From Asticcacaulis machinosus (GTDB taxonomy: Bacteria; Pseudomonadota; Alphaproteobacteria; Caulobacterales; Caulobacteraceae): a DNA stretch of 64,000 nucleotides. Both the position numbers and the translations under genes were made by a program. Position 1 is the stretch's first letter. Every line of letters starts with the position of its first letter. The notes beneath the pieces were generated by a model. The model did not search any database. It was given only the letters and a program-made list of their open reading frames with translations, and was not told the DNA's origin. The stretch lies in contig NZ_JAQQKV010000002.1 of NCBI RefSeq assembly GCF_028550435.1, positions 1,054,001-1,118,000 on the forward strand, in the 5' to 3' direction. Of this stretch, positions 53,996 to 62,742 are shown one piece after another.

Positions 53996-54262
53996 TCAGA
54001 TCACCAATCATGGGGCTCAGCCGCCCTCAAGAAGTTTATTCCATGCCGAACTATAGCCTTATCGGATGATTCCTTAAAACTATGTTCTTGCGCAGACTAT
54101 TAGAGTGTCAGCGCATTTGGCTTGCGTCTGGCTCTCTGACACGCTACCGCGAAAGACGCAAGGCGCGTTTGCCGCTTTTTGCCGAAAAAGCCTTGTGAGT
54201 GTGGCAAATCGCCGCATTTTCAAAACGGTTGCAACCGCCTGATAGGGTGAGAGTTTATAGAT

Positions 54263-54988
54263 ATGACATCGCTGGTTATTATTCCTGCCCGAATGGCCGC
54301 CACCCGTCTGCCGGATAAGCCTCTGGCCGATATTGCGGGCTTGCCCATGATCGTGCGGGTGATGAAGCAGGCGCAGAAAGCCCGCGATGTGCGTGTGGTC
54401 GTGGCCGCGGGTGACCAGCCGATTGTTGATGCTATTGTGGCCCACGGCGGAGAAGCGGTTCTGACCGATCCGGCCCTGCCATCGGGATCTGACCGAATCA
54501 TGGCGGCATTGCGGGCGGTTGACCCGGAAGGCGCCCATGACATTGTGATCAATCTTCAGGGCGACATGCCGTTTGTCGACCCTGAGGTCATCAGCCGAAC
54601 TATCGCGCTTTTGAATGATCAGCCCAAAGCCGATATTGCAACCCTTGTAGCGCCTGAACATTCCACTGCTGACCGCACTAACAAAGATGTGGTCAAGGCG
54701 GTGCTGACCACATCGGGTAAAGCCTTGTATTTTACCCGATCGACCCTGTTTGGCGATGCGCCGATCTGGCGGCATATTGGCATCTATGGCTACCGGCGGG
54801 CTGCATTGGAGGCCTTTACCGCTGCCCCGCCATCACCGCTGGAGACGCTTGAAAAACTTGAGCAATTGCGTGCGCTGGAAATGGATATGAATATCTATGC
54901 GCTGGTGGTAGAGGACGCGCCCCTGTCGGTCGACAATCCGGCAGACCTGACCGATGCCATTGCCTATGCCCAAGCTAACTCTCTTTAA
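54263..54988 (+). CDS. kdsB: 3-deoxy-manno-octulosonate cytidylyltransferase
   Basis: A 241-residue CMP-KDO synthetase that activates KDO for lipopolysaccharide. The nucleotide-binding IPARMAATRLPDKPLADIAG opens the protein; INLQGDMPFVDPEVI and RHIGIYGYRRAALEAF are family motifs. LETLEKLEQLRALEMDMNI is near the C terminus. The start is fixed by the N-terminal strand VIIPAR. It is the first of three closely spaced plus-strand genes (kdsB-pheA-amidotransferase). A 267-base gap upstream holds no recognisable element. Confidence 0.96.
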   Translation: MTSLVIIPARMAATRLPDKPLADIAGLPMIVRVMKQAQKARDVRVVVAAGDQPIVDAIVAHGGEAVLTDPALPSGSDRIMAALRAVDPEGAHDIVINLQGDMPFVDPEVISRTIALLNDQPKADIATLVAPEHSTADRTNKDVVKAVLTTSGKALYFTRSTLFGDAPIWRHIGIYGYRRAALEAFTAAPPSPLETLEKLEQLRALEMDMNIYALVVEDAPLSVDNPADLTDAIAYAQANSL

Positions 54989-55005
54989 GTTTTGCGGACT
55001 GTAAC

Positions 55006-55851
55006 ATGTCAAACCCTCAAAGAATCGCCTTTCAGGGCGAACCCGGCGCCTTCAGCCATCAGGCCATAAAGCGCTGGTTTCCCGGTGCCGAAGCGGTCGC
55101 CCATCCGACTTTTGAGGAAGCGTTTGCGGCGGTGCGTAGCGGTGAGTGTGACCTTGGTATGATTCCGGTCGAAAACTCTCTGGCCGGGCGGGTGGCGGAT
55201 GTCCATCACCTGCTGCCCCATTCGGGTTTGAAGATCATCGGGGAGCGCTTCCTGCCGATCGAAATGAATCTGATGGTCAATAAGGGCGCGAAACTTGAGG
55301 ATATCAAGGTGGCGGCCTCCCACCCTATGGCCCTGATGCAGTGCCGTAATTCCTTGCGCGAACTCAACATCTTACCGGAAGTGTTTCACGATACGGCGGG
55401 ATCGGCCCGCGCCCTGAAAGACAGCGGCGCTATGGACCGGGCGGCAATTGCCCCCGAAGTGGCGGCAGAACTTTACGGCCTTGAGATCATCCGCCCGAAC
55501 CTTGAAGACGCGCGCCACAACACCACGCGTTTTCTGGTGCTGACGGGTGAACAGAGCGTGGTCGACCCGGCGCCGGAAACCCGTTGCGTCACCACCTTTG
55601 TGTTTCGGGTGCGCTCGATCCCCGCAGCGCTCTATAAGGCGCTGGGCGGGTTTGCCACCAACAGCGTTAATATGACCAAGCTGGAAAGCTATTCGGAAAA
55701 CGGCTCGTTCTCGGTGACGTTTTTTTACGCGGATGTCGAGGCGCGCCCCAGCGACCGCGCCCTTCAACTGGCTATGGAAGAGCTGAAATTCTTTGCAACG
55801 GATGTCGAGATTTTGGGCGTCTATCCGCAGGATGAGTTCCGCAGGAAGTAA
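55006..55851 (+). CDS. pheA: Prephenate dehydratase
   Basis: A 281-residue single-domain PheA with a C-terminal ACT domain. The catalytic part has FQGEPGAFSHQA, MIPVENSLAGRVADVHHLL and the TRFLVL threonine-arginine motif (NTTRFLVLTGE). The ACT domain (about 195-275) includes GSFSVTFFYADVE for phenylalanine feedback. It makes phenylpyruvate in phenylalanine synthesis. There is no chorismate mutase fusion. It lies 17 bases after kdsB. Confidence 0.96.
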   Translation: MSNPQRIAFQGEPGAFSHQAIKRWFPGAEAVAHPTFEEAFAAVRSGECDLGMIPVENSLAGRVADVHHLLPHSGLKIIGERFLPIEMNLMVNKGAKLEDIKVAASHPMALMQCRNSLRELNILPEVFHDTAGSARALKDSGAMDRAAIAPEVAAELYGLEIIRPNLEDARHNTTRFLVLTGEQSVVDPAPETRCVTTFVFRVRSIPAALYKALGGFATNSVNMTKLESYSENGSFSVTFFYADVEARPSDRALQLAMEELKFFATDVEILGVYPQDEFRRK

Positions 55852-55857
55852 AAGACT

Positions 55858-56619
55858 ATGTGCGAACTTCTGGGCATGAACGCCAATGTGCCGACCGATA
55901 TCCGCTTCAGCTTTGCCGCCCTGGCGAAACGCGGCGGTGACACCGGCCCGCATAAGGATGGCTGGGGCATCAGCTTTTATGAAAACAAAGGCTGCCGCAG
56001 CTTTCATGACCCGAACCCGTCGGCGCAGTCGGAACTGGCGGCGTTGGTCAAAAATTATCCGATCAAGAGCCGCATGGTCATCGCCCATGTCCGTAAGGCT
56101 AACCGCGGGCGGGTGGCGCTGGAAAACACCCACCCGTTTACCCGCGAACTGTGGGGGCGGGCCTGGACGTTTGCGCACAATGGCCAGCTTAAGGGTGTCA
56201 AGGATTTACCGCTCAGTTTTTTCAGGCCCATAGGTACAACCGACTCCGAGCACGCCTTTTGTTTTGTGATGGATTATCTGGTCAAGACCTTTCCCGAATG
56301 TCCGCCGCCCAAGGTGCTGGATCGGGAAATCTCGGATCTGTTTGCGCAACTACGCGGCCTTGGCGTGTTCAATACCCTGCTGACCGATGGGCGCTCAATG
56401 TACGCGTCATGCTCAAAAAAGCTGTGCTATATCAAACGCGAAGCGCCGTTTGGTCGGGCAACCCTGATAGATGAGGACGTGCAGGTTGATTTCGCGGCCG
56501 AGACCACGCCGGACGATAAGGTCATCGTTATCGCCACCCAACCTTTGACGCAGGATGAACTATGGACGACGGTTGTGCCAGATAGCACGCTGATTCTACG
56601 TGGCGGTGAGGTTGTTTAG
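55858..56619 (+). CDS. Class II glutamine amidotransferase (YafJ-like)
   Basis: A 253-residue Ntn-type amidotransferase. Cys2 right after the initiator Met (MCELLGMNANVPTDIRFSF) is the nucleophile. DGWGISFY, VIAHVRKANRGRVALENTHP and the FAHNGQLKG motif are the usual ammonia-channel domain features. There is no synthetase domain, so its acceptor reaction is unknown. It starts 6 bases after pheA, probably in one transcript. The 3' end overlaps the stop of a convergent small gene by 4 bases. Confidence 0.93.
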   Translation: MCELLGMNANVPTDIRFSFAALAKRGGDTGPHKDGWGISFYENKGCRSFHDPNPSAQSELAALVKNYPIKSRMVIAHVRKANRGRVALENTHPFTRELWGRAWTFAHNGQLKGVKDLPLSFFRPIGTTDSEHAFCFVMDYLVKTFPECPPPKVLDREISDLFAQLRGLGVFNTLLTDGRSMYASCSKKLCYIKREAPFGRATLIDEDVQVDFAAETTPDDKVIVIATQPLTQDELWTTVVPDSTLILRGGEVV

Positions 56620-56816
56620 CTTGTCAAAAAGTGACTGAGGTAAACGACAGTAAACACGCTTTGGAGCGCGGTGGCTGTAACCGCCAAACCCAGGCCGATC
56701 CATTCCAGATAAGACCGTTTCAGCGACAGCTTGTCTTCATTGAAATGGGCGGGTTCGACATCGTAGTTTTCGACGAAGATATTGTCCTGATTATTGGGAT
56801 GGGCATGTTCGGTCAT
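56616..56816 (-). CDS. Small single-helix membrane protein
   Basis: 66 residues starting MTEHAHPNNQDNIFVENYDV, with one C-terminal helix (about 43-63). A strong ribosome site AAAGGAGGACG lies 3 bases upstream, which fixes this start against longer frames to 57053 that would run through the SRP RNA gene. No family recognised. It converges on the amidotransferase gene. Confidence 0.75.
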   Translation of the reverse strand: MTEHAHPNNQDNIFVENYDVEPAHFNEDKLSLKRSYLEWIGLGLAVTATALQSVFTVVYLSHFLTS

Positions 56817-56964
56817 GATCGTCCTCCTTTTATGAGTTGGAAGCAGCATAATCCGTTTGCTGTAAGGCTTTAAGACGCATGTTCGTGATCGGTGTAAGCG
56901 GGCTGTAAAATGCTCCTTGAGATTCCCTCTTGCATCCGGGAGCCAAAATACGCATATAGCGCTT

Positions 56965-57051
56965 GAGATCGCGCGGGCGAAGGCCTCGCCAATCTGGTCA
57001 GGGCCGGAAGGCAGCAGCCACAACGAATTCACCTTCGGGTCGCGCGGTCTC
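56965..57051 (+). ncRNA. ffs: Signal recognition particle RNA (small 4.5S type)
   Basis: The conserved SRP54-binding core GGTCAGGGCCGGAAGGCAGC followed by AGCC lies at 56997-57019. GAGATCGCGCG (56965-56975) pairs with CGCGCGGTCTC (57041-57051, one G-U pair) to close the hairpin. It lies upstream of dnaX-ybaB-recR, a gene order common in alphaproteobacteria. Ends are set by the closing stem and may extend a few bases. Confidence 0.93.
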
Positions 57052-57140
57052 ACCTATTCCCCAAAAAATCTATCTCGTAATGAATGATCAAGGTTATCGA
57101 AACCATCTAGCGATGGGGCGTGTAAATTTGAGGGGGGATT

Positions 57141-57761
57141 ATGGCGTCAGATTATATGCGGACTGATGAAAGGCTAGAACTTATCAATGCGCTTGAACAC
57201 AGCGCTGAAATTTCTGATAAAATTGAAGAAAATCCAATATTTTGGAAATGGTTAATCGTCGCTTTCCATAATGCCCTACAGGGTGCATTCGTTTGCTACT
57301 TAGATGGCTCCATTACGGGCTTGGGTACATCTGGATTGAGTGTACTCGATGATCACAAAAAAGATGATCATAACAATCAGCTTCAAACTCTACGTTGGCT
57401 AAATGGTGATATGGATGGTGAAATGCCAAATCCTAAATTGGCCCCAATCAGGAAGCTTTATCAGCGATTGTCTGAGGTTGAATACGTTGGAGAATGGAAT
57501 GTAGTCGTTACCAGTAGAACGACGGATTCGGCATTGAAAAGATTAGTCGATTTCCGAAATGAGTTCATACATTTCACTCCGAAAGGCTTGTCAGTTGAAC
57601 TCAACGGTTTTCCACAAATGGTGCTAACACTGTGTGATCTTGTTGAGGTGTTGGCTCTGGTAAAGCCAACATACAGCCGACATATGGACGAAGCGAAGAA
57701 TTCTCGATTAGCAGATGCTTTATCCAAGCTTAGAGCAAATATGGGTGCTTTAAAGTACTGA
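57141..57761 (+). CDS. HEPN-like protein of unknown role
   Basis: 206 residues, mostly helical, no signal peptide. The segment LVDFRNEFIHFTP contains R139-N-x3-H144, the R-x4-H pattern of HEPN ribonucleases, placed in a helix as expected. The N-terminal part (WKWLIVAFHNALQGAFVCYL) resembles the helical start of some HEPN-type hypothetical proteins. A GGGGGGATT ribosome site precedes the ATG. The DNA is clearly more AT-rich and has different codon use from all neighbours, which suggests recent transfer into the ffs-dnaX gap. It has no partner gene beside it. A toxin or defence role is inference; it could be an inert orphan. Confidence 0.7.
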   Translation: MASDYMRTDERLELINALEHSAEISDKIEENPIFWKWLIVAFHNALQGAFVCYLDGSITGLGTSGLSVLDDHKKDDHNNQLQTLRWLNGDMDGEMPNPKLAPIRKLYQRLSEVEYVGEWNVVVTSRTTDSALKRLVDFRNEFIHFTPKGLSVELNGFPQMVLTLCDLVEVLALVKPTYSRHMDEAKNSRLADALSKLRANMGALKY

Positions 57762-57794
57762 CGCCTTCGACAAATGTGTCTATAGATTTCCTTT

Positions 57795-59660
57795 ATGAGC
57801 GATTTTCCTGAAGCCGATGATCCGTTTGCCACCGATGACGAAGATGAGCGTGCTAACGCTGCGCTTTTTGAGCACAGTGAGCGCGATGATCTGACGGCGG
57901 ATATTTTCGGTGACACGGCACCTGCAAAGACGCCGAGCGCCCCGGCGCCGCTGACGTCCGAAGCCTATACGGTGCTGGCGCGCAAATACCGTCCGCGCAC
58001 CTTTGAGGATCTGATCGGTCAGGAAGCGATGGTGCGCACTCTGTCGCACGCCTTTGCTACCGGCCGGATCGCCCATGCCTTTATGCTGACCGGTGTGCGC
58101 GGGGTAGGGAAAACCACGACGGCGCGGTTGCTGGCGCGCGCGCTCAATTACGAATCTGAGACCGTACATGGCCCGTCGGTCGATCTGACCACGTTCGGCG
58201 TCCACTGTCAGGCAATCATCGAAGGCCGCCACATCGATGTGCTGGAACTCGATGCCGCGTCACGGACCGGTGTCGATGCCATGCGTGAACTGCTGGAGAG
58301 CGTGCGTTATGCGCCGGTAGAGGCCCGCTATAAAGTTTACGTCATCGACGAAGTGCACATGCTGTCGACGGGGGCGTTTAACGCGCTCCTGAAAACGCTC
58401 GAAGAACCGCCGCCCCACGCCAAGTTTATCTTTGCGACGACCGAAATCCGTAAAGTTCCAGTCACCATCCTGTCGCGCTGCCAGCGCTTTGACCTGCGCC
58501 GGGTTGAACCGGAAACGCTGGCACCGCACCTTGAGAAAATCTGCCGCCTCGAAGGCGCTCAGATTGAGCCGGACGCCATCGCCCTGATTGCCCGTGCCGC
58601 CGAAGGCTCGGTACGCGACAGTTTGTCCTTGCTCGATCAGGCGCTGGTGCAGGGCGATGAAGGCCAGCCCGTATCAGGTGAGTTGGTGCGCGACATGCTG
58701 GGCCTGGCGGATCGGTCAGCCACACTGAACCTGTTTGAAAACATCATCTCCGGCCAAATTCAGGACGCTTTGCCGGGGTTCCGCACGCTCTATGGTTACG
58801 GCGCTGATCCGTCGCAGATCATGGGCGATATGCTGGAATACTGCCATGCCTGTTCGGTGGCCAAGGTGTTAGGGGCCGAAGCCACTCGCTTGCCTAAAGA
58901 AGCCGCCGAGCGGGTGACCCTGCTGGGCGCGGCCTTGTCGGCGGGGACTTTATCGCGCTTGTGGACCCTGATGCTTAAGGCGTTTGAGGAAGTGCGCCGC
59001 GCACCAGACCCTGCGGCGGCGACTGAAATGGCGTTGGTGCGGTTCTGCTATGTCTCTGACCTGCCGGGGCCGGAAGCCCTGCTGAAGCGGCTGCAGAATG
59101 GCGAAGACCTGCTGGCGGGGGGGACGCCTCAAGGCCCAACGGGCGGCGGGGGTGGTGTGAGTGCGCAATATCGCGGCGCCAATTCCAATGCGGTCGTAAT
59201 GATGCGTCCGCACATGCAGGCCGCACCGCAGATTGAACTGAACAGCTTTGCCGATGTCATGGCCCTGATCGAGCAAAAGCGCGAAATTGGGTTGCGCGTT
59301 GATGTCGAGCGTTATGTGCGGTTGGTGTCGTTCATGCCGGGGGCTATCACCTTTGAGCCGGCACCCAATATGCCCGCCGATCTGGTGCGCAAACTGTCCT
59401 TACGTCTCAAGGAATGGACGGGTCAGCGCTGGCTGATCGCCACCGACGGGCAGGGCGGGGCGGAATCGATTTATGAGCGCGATAAGCGTGAAGCCGATGA
59501 AGCGCGGTCGGCGGTGCTGGCCGATCCGTTTATGACCCAGCTTATGGCCACCTTCCCCGGTGCCAAAATGACGGGTTTCCGCAAAAAACCCAAGCCGGTT
59601 GACACAACGCCTGAAATTCCTACATCTGCCGATGAAACTCCCGATAAGGATGACGACTGA
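57795..59660 (+). CDS. dnaX: DNA polymerase III subunits gamma and tau
   Basis: 621 residues. After an acidic N-terminal extension (about 1-52) comes the clamp-loader ATPase: VLARKYRPRTFEDLIGQ, Walker A GVRGVGKTTTARLLA, Walker B VYVIDEVHMLS, sensor ILSRCQRFDLRRV and LEEPPPHAKFIFATTE. The usual four-cysteine zinc module between Walker A and B is reduced to one Cys (GVHCQAIIEG), as I recall from other Caulobacterales. The C-terminal domain (about 470-600) binds the polymerase. I see no convincing slippery site for a short gamma form. The stop overlaps ybaB by one base. Confidence 0.96.
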   Translation: MSDFPEADDPFATDDEDERANAALFEHSERDDLTADIFGDTAPAKTPSAPAPLTSEAYTVLARKYRPRTFEDLIGQEAMVRTLSHAFATGRIAHAFMLTGVRGVGKTTTARLLARALNYESETVHGPSVDLTTFGVHCQAIIEGRHIDVLELDAASRTGVDAMRELLESVRYAPVEARYKVYVIDEVHMLSTGAFNALLKTLEEPPPHAKFIFATTEIRKVPVTILSRCQRFDLRRVEPETLAPHLEKICRLEGAQIEPDAIALIARAAEGSVRDSLSLLDQALVQGDEGQPVSGELVRDMLGLADRSATLNLFENIISGQIQDALPGFRTLYGYGADPSQIMGDMLEYCHACSVAKVLGAEATRLPKEAAERVTLLGAALSAGTLSRLWTLMLKAFEEVRRAPDPAAATEMALVRFCYVSDLPGPEALLKRLQNGEDLLAGGTPQGPTGGGGGVSAQYRGANSNAVVMMRPHMQAAPQIELNSFADVMALIEQKREIGLRVDVERYVRLVSFMPGAITFEPAPNMPADLVRKLSLRLKEWTGQRWLIATDGQGGAESIYERDKREADEARSAVLADPFMTQLMATFPGAKMTGFRKKPKPVDTTPEIPTSADETPDKDDD

Positions 59661-59986
59661 TGGATATCAACAGTTTGATGAAGCAGGCTCAGGCCGTGCA
59701 GCAGAAATTTTCCGAAGCCCAGAACAAGATGAGCGCCACGGTCGTGACCGGCACATCGGGGGCGGGTCTGGTCAGTCTGGATCTCAAAGGGGCGGGTGAA
59801 TTGTTGTCGCTTAAAATCGACCCCAGCCTTTTGTCCGAAGACCCGGAAATCCTGAGCGACCTGATTGTGGCGGCCCACGCCGATGCCCGTAAAAAGCTGG
59901 ATGAGGTTAATGCCAACCTGATGAAGGATGCGGCCGGGCCGTTCGGCGGGATGGGGGCTTTCCCCGGCATGCCGAAAATCTTTTAA
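59660..59986 (+). CDS. ybaB: YbaB/EbfC nucleoid-associated protein
   Basis: A 108-residue DNA-binding protein. MDINSLMKQAQAVQQKFSEA opens the coiled-coil arm; VTGTSGAGLVSLDLKGAGEL and IDPSLLSEDPEILSDLIVAA are the family core. It binds DNA as a dimer and is usually found between dnaX and recR, as here. Coupled to dnaX by a TGATG overlap and followed 4 bases later by recR. Confidence 0.95.
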   Translation: MDINSLMKQAQAVQQKFSEAQNKMSATVVTGTSGAGLVSLDLKGAGELLSLKIDPSLLSEDPEILSDLIVAAHADARKKLDEVNANLMKDAAGPFGGMGAFPGMPKIF

Positions 59987-59990
59987 TTAA

Positions 59991-60593
59991 ATGGCGATTG
60001 GCGCAGGCCCCGAAATTGAGCGATTGATGGCGCTGCTGTCTAAGCTGCCGGGGCTTGGGCCGCGCTCGGCCAGGCGGGCAGCATTAGCTTTGCTTAAGCG
60101 GCGTGAACAACTGCTGATCCCGCTCACCAACGCCATGCAGGACGCCGCCGATAAGGTCGAATCGTGTCGGATATGCGGGGCTTTATCGACGCAAAATCCG
60201 TGTGCGACCTGTGCTGATCCGGGCCGCGACAAAACCATGATCTGCGTGGTCGAAGAAGACTCAGCCCTGTGGGCGATGGAGCGTGTGGGCGCGTTTAGCG
60301 GGCGTTATCATGTGCTGGGCGGGCTGTTATCCGCTCTGGACGGCGTGCGGCCTGAAGACCTGCGCATCGACGGACTAGTTGAGCGCGTGCGCAGTGGTCA
60401 CATCACCGAAGTCATCATGGCCTTGCCCGCCACGGTCGAGGGGCAAACCACAGCTCACTATGTCGCCGATCGCTTAAGGCCGCTAGGGAATGGCGTGCAG
60501 ATCACCTATCTGGCCCGCGGCGTGCCTGTCGGCGGGGACCTCGACTGGCTGGATGATGGGACCATATCCCACGCCTTCAAGCAACGGCGTTAA
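59991..60593 (+). CDS. recR: Recombination mediator RecR
   Basis: A 200-residue RecR. It has an N-terminal helix-hairpin-helix (LMALLSKLPGLGPRSARRAA), a zinc finger of four cysteines (SCRICGALSTQNPCATCADP), a Toprim domain (CVVEEDSALWAMERVG) and a C-terminal Walker-B-like part. It helps load RecA at gaps with RecO. Last gene of the dnaX-ybaB-recR operon; a long 3' region with repeats and a terminator follows. Confidence 0.96.
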   Translation: MAIGAGPEIERLMALLSKLPGLGPRSARRAALALLKRREQLLIPLTNAMQDAADKVESCRICGALSTQNPCATCADPGRDKTMICVVEEDSALWAMERVGAFSGRYHVLGGLLSALDGVRPEDLRIDGLVERVRSGHITEVIMALPATVEGQTTAHYVADRLRPLGNGVQITYLARGVPVGGDLDWLDDGTISHAFKQRR

Positions 60594-60617
60594 AGCCTTG
60601 AGTTTGGCGATCTGCGG

Positions 60618-60720
60618 CGTTGTCGTCGCTTGCAGGTACTAGTTGTACCTGCGGCGCTAGACGCCTGGCATCTCATCCAAACTGAAGGCTTTCCTCGTCG
60701 TGCCTCAAATCTCACGATTT
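60618..60720. repeat. Dispersed GCAGGTAC inverted-repeat element (copy B)
   Basis: CGTCGCTTGCAGGTACTAGT, then TGTACCTGCGGCGCTAGACG. This is the same core as 31408-31456. The shared tail CAAATCTCACGATTT comes about 30 bases later than in copy A because of an insertion. Like copy A it follows a housekeeping gene's stop. Confidence 0.75.
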
Positions 60721-60726
60721 ATATCT

Positions 60727-60788
60727 CCTCCCTATTGCGCAGCAATGGGGAGGTGGCGGTGAGCATCGCGAGCCGACGGAGGGGGGAT
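60727..60788. repeat. CTCCC/GGGGAG palindromic repeat
   Basis: CCTCCCTATTGC pairs with GCAATGGGGAGG, followed by GTGGCGGTGAGCATCGCGAG and CCGACGGAGGGGGG. It belongs to the same broad family as the elements at 39904 and 43065. Confidence 0.6.
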
Positions 60789-60826
60789 TTGCGCCGAGGG
60801 TTGTTTTACGCTATAAGGTTCGGATT

Positions 60827-60850
60827 GGCAGGTTTAACCCTGCCTTTTTT
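60827..60850 (+). terminator. Intrinsic terminator just upstream of rlmN
   Basis: GGCAGG pairs with CCTGCC around TTTAAC, followed by six Ts, 33 bases before the rlmN start. It either ends the recR transcript or lies in the rlmN leader. Confidence 0.7.
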
Positions 60851-60882
60851 AGTTTCCCGACATTGTCTGAGAGCCCCCGCCC

Positions 60883-62109
60883 GTGGCCTATACGCTTGAC
60901 CTGAGTTCCAAACCTGCCGCCGCACCTGCCCGCGTCAATATCACCGGCCTGACGCGTCAGGGACTGATCGACGCCCTGGCAGACTCCGGTGTGGTTGAGG
61001 CACGCAAAGCCAAGATGCGCGCGACACAGATCTGGCGCTGGGTGCACCATTTCGGGGTCACCAGCTTCGATCTGATGACCGATATCGCCAAGGATCAGCG
61101 CGGGCCTCTGGCGGAAAAATTCTCGCTCGACCGTCCCGAAATCATTGAACGTCAGATATCAAATGACGGTACGCGTAAGTGGCTGATCCGCATGGCGCCC
61201 GGCATTGAGGTCGAAAGCGTCTTTATTCCCGGCGTTGGTCGCGCCGGGGCTTTGTGTGTATCGTCTCAGGTTGGCTGCACGCTGAACTGTTCTTTCTGTC
61301 ATACCGGCACGCAAAAGCTGGTGCGCAACCTGACGGCGGCGGAAATCGTGGCGCAGGTGCAAATCGCGCGCGATGACCTTGAGGAATGGCCGTCCCCGCG
61401 TGAGGCGCGCAAACTGTCCAACATCGTCTTTATGGGCATGGGCGAGCCGCTCTATAACCTCGACAGCGTGGCCGACGCGATTGATATCATTTCCGACAAT
61501 GAGGGCATCGCCCTGTCGCGCCGCCGCATCACGGTATCCACGTCCGGCGTGGTGCCGGAATTGACGGCTTTGGGGGAGCGCACCCAAGCCATGCTGGCGA
61601 TTTCACTGCACGCCACCAATGATGAACTGCGCGACATGCTGGTGCCGCTCAATAAGAAATATCCGCTCAAGGACCTGATCGCCGGTATCCGCACCTATCC
61701 GGGTATTTCCAATGCGCGGCGCGTGACCTTTGAATATGTCATGCTGAAAGATGTGAACGACAGTCCCGCCGAAGCGCGCGCCCTGATCAATCTGCTCAAA
61801 GGCATACCGGCCAAGGTCAATCTGATCCCGTTCAATCCGTGGCCCGGCACCAATTACCAGTGCTCCGACTGGAAGACGATTGAGGCCTTTGCCGCCATCC
61901 TCAACCGCGCCGGCTATGCCTCACCGATCCGCACCCCGCGCGGGCGCGATATTCTGGCGGCCTGCGGTCAGCTCAAGTCCGAGAGCGAGAAGCAGCGCGC
62001 CAGTGAAACGCGCCGTCAAGTGCGCGACGGCCCAAATCGCGATAATATCGTCAGGGTTGACCATATCGACGGCCTGCCGTTTGGACACTTGGTCGAGGAT
62101 GCGGATTAA
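60883..62109 (+). CDS. rlmN: Dual-specificity 23S rRNA/tRNA adenine-C2 methyltransferase RlmN
   Basis: A 408-residue radical-SAM enzyme. The cluster motif CTLNCSFC (CX3CX2C) follows the first functional cysteine in ALCVSSQVG. The second, methyl-carrying, cysteine is in DILAACGQL near the C terminus. [11 protein letters not shown] and [14 protein letters not shown] are conserved. It methylates A2503 of 23S rRNA and A37 of some tRNAs. The start is a GTG. The C-terminal tail of about 50 residues is Arg/Asp-rich and longer than usual. Confidence 0.96.
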   Translation: MAYTLDLSSKPAAAPARVNITGLTRQGLIDALADSGVVEARKAKMRATQIWRWVHHFGVTSFDLMTDIAKDQRGPLAEKFSLDRPEIIERQISNDGTRKWLIRMAPGIEVESVFIPGVGRAGALCVSSQVGCTLNCSFCHTGTQKLVRNLTAAEIVAQVQIARDDLEEWPSPREARKLSNIVFMGMGEPLYNLDSVADAIDIISDNEGIALSRRRITVSTSGVVPELTALGERTQAMLAISLHATNDELRDMLVPLNKKYPLKDLIAGIRTYPGISNARRVTFEYVMLKDVNDSPAEARALINLLKGIPAKVNLIPFNPWPGTNYQCSDWKTIEAFAAILNRAGYASPIRTPRGRDILAACGQLKSESEKQRASETRRQVRDGPNRDNIVRVDHIDGLPFGHLVEDAD

Positions 62110-62265
62110 ACCCGCGTGATAAACCCGTCTTGGGGGAAAACCGTCGCAATATCTTAGGAATTTCCGGTTATATTGAAATGATTGACAAAGGCCCATCACG
62201 CGTCATGGTCTGAACGCGCGGTAAAACGGTCTTGAAGATTATCAAAGCGGCGGGGCATAGGCTTT

Positions 62266-62724
62266 ATGATACCTGATTTTCTGAACCCGGAATTCCTTAT
62301 CCCGGAAGCCTTGCGCCCTGAATTTCAGGCGTTCGGCACGGGGTTCCCCGTCACCCTGCTTCATGCCGGTGTGACGCTGTTGATGCTGATGATCGGCACG
62401 GCGGTCTATGCGTTTCTGACACCCTATAAAGAAATCAACCAGATCCGTGACGGTAATTCGGCGGCGGCAGTGGGCTTTGGCGGGGTGATCATCAGCTTGG
62501 CCATTCCTTTGGCGACGTCGATGTCGGCCTCAACCTCAATCCGTGAGATTGTGATCTGGGGCGGGGCTACCATCCTGTTGCAACTGTTCGTGTTCCGCAT
62601 TGTCGATTTTCTGTTGTCGGGCCTGCCTGAGCGCATCAATGAGGGCGAAGTGTCGGCTGCGGTGTTGCTGGTGGCGGCAAAGCTGGCCGGGGCCATTATC
62701 CTTGCCGCTGCCGTAGCGGGCTAA
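62266..62724 (+). CDS. DUF350 membrane protein
   Basis: 152 residues with four hydrophobic segments. The family pattern includes FLTPYKEINQIRDGNSAAAV, GFGGVIISLAIPLATSMSAS and RIVDFLLSGLPERINEGEVS. DUF350 (YjfL-type) proteins sit in the inner membrane; their role is unknown. It is followed 18 bases later, on the same strand, by an unusual protease-like gene, so the two are probably co-expressed. Confidence 0.88.
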   Translation: MIPDFLNPEFLIPEALRPEFQAFGTGFPVTLLHAGVTLLMLMIGTAVYAFLTPYKEINQIRDGNSAAAVGFGGVIISLAIPLATSMSASTSIREIVIWGGATILLQLFVFRIVDFLLSGLPERINEGEVSAAVLLVAAKLAGAIILAAAVAG

Positions 62725-62742
62725 GATCAGGGAGGGCAGCAG

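Noticed and set aside
56963-57166. 67-codon open frame over 56963-57166, and the long N-terminal extension of the small membrane protein on the other strand
   Set aside because: Both run through the SRP RNA gene; the paired ends and the conserved SRP core explain this DNA better.
59581-59600. A run of six As near the end of dnaX as a possible frameshift site
   Set aside because: It lies about 20 codons before the stop, far from where gamma-making slippage occurs, and has no supporting stem or spaced ribosome-like site that I can see.
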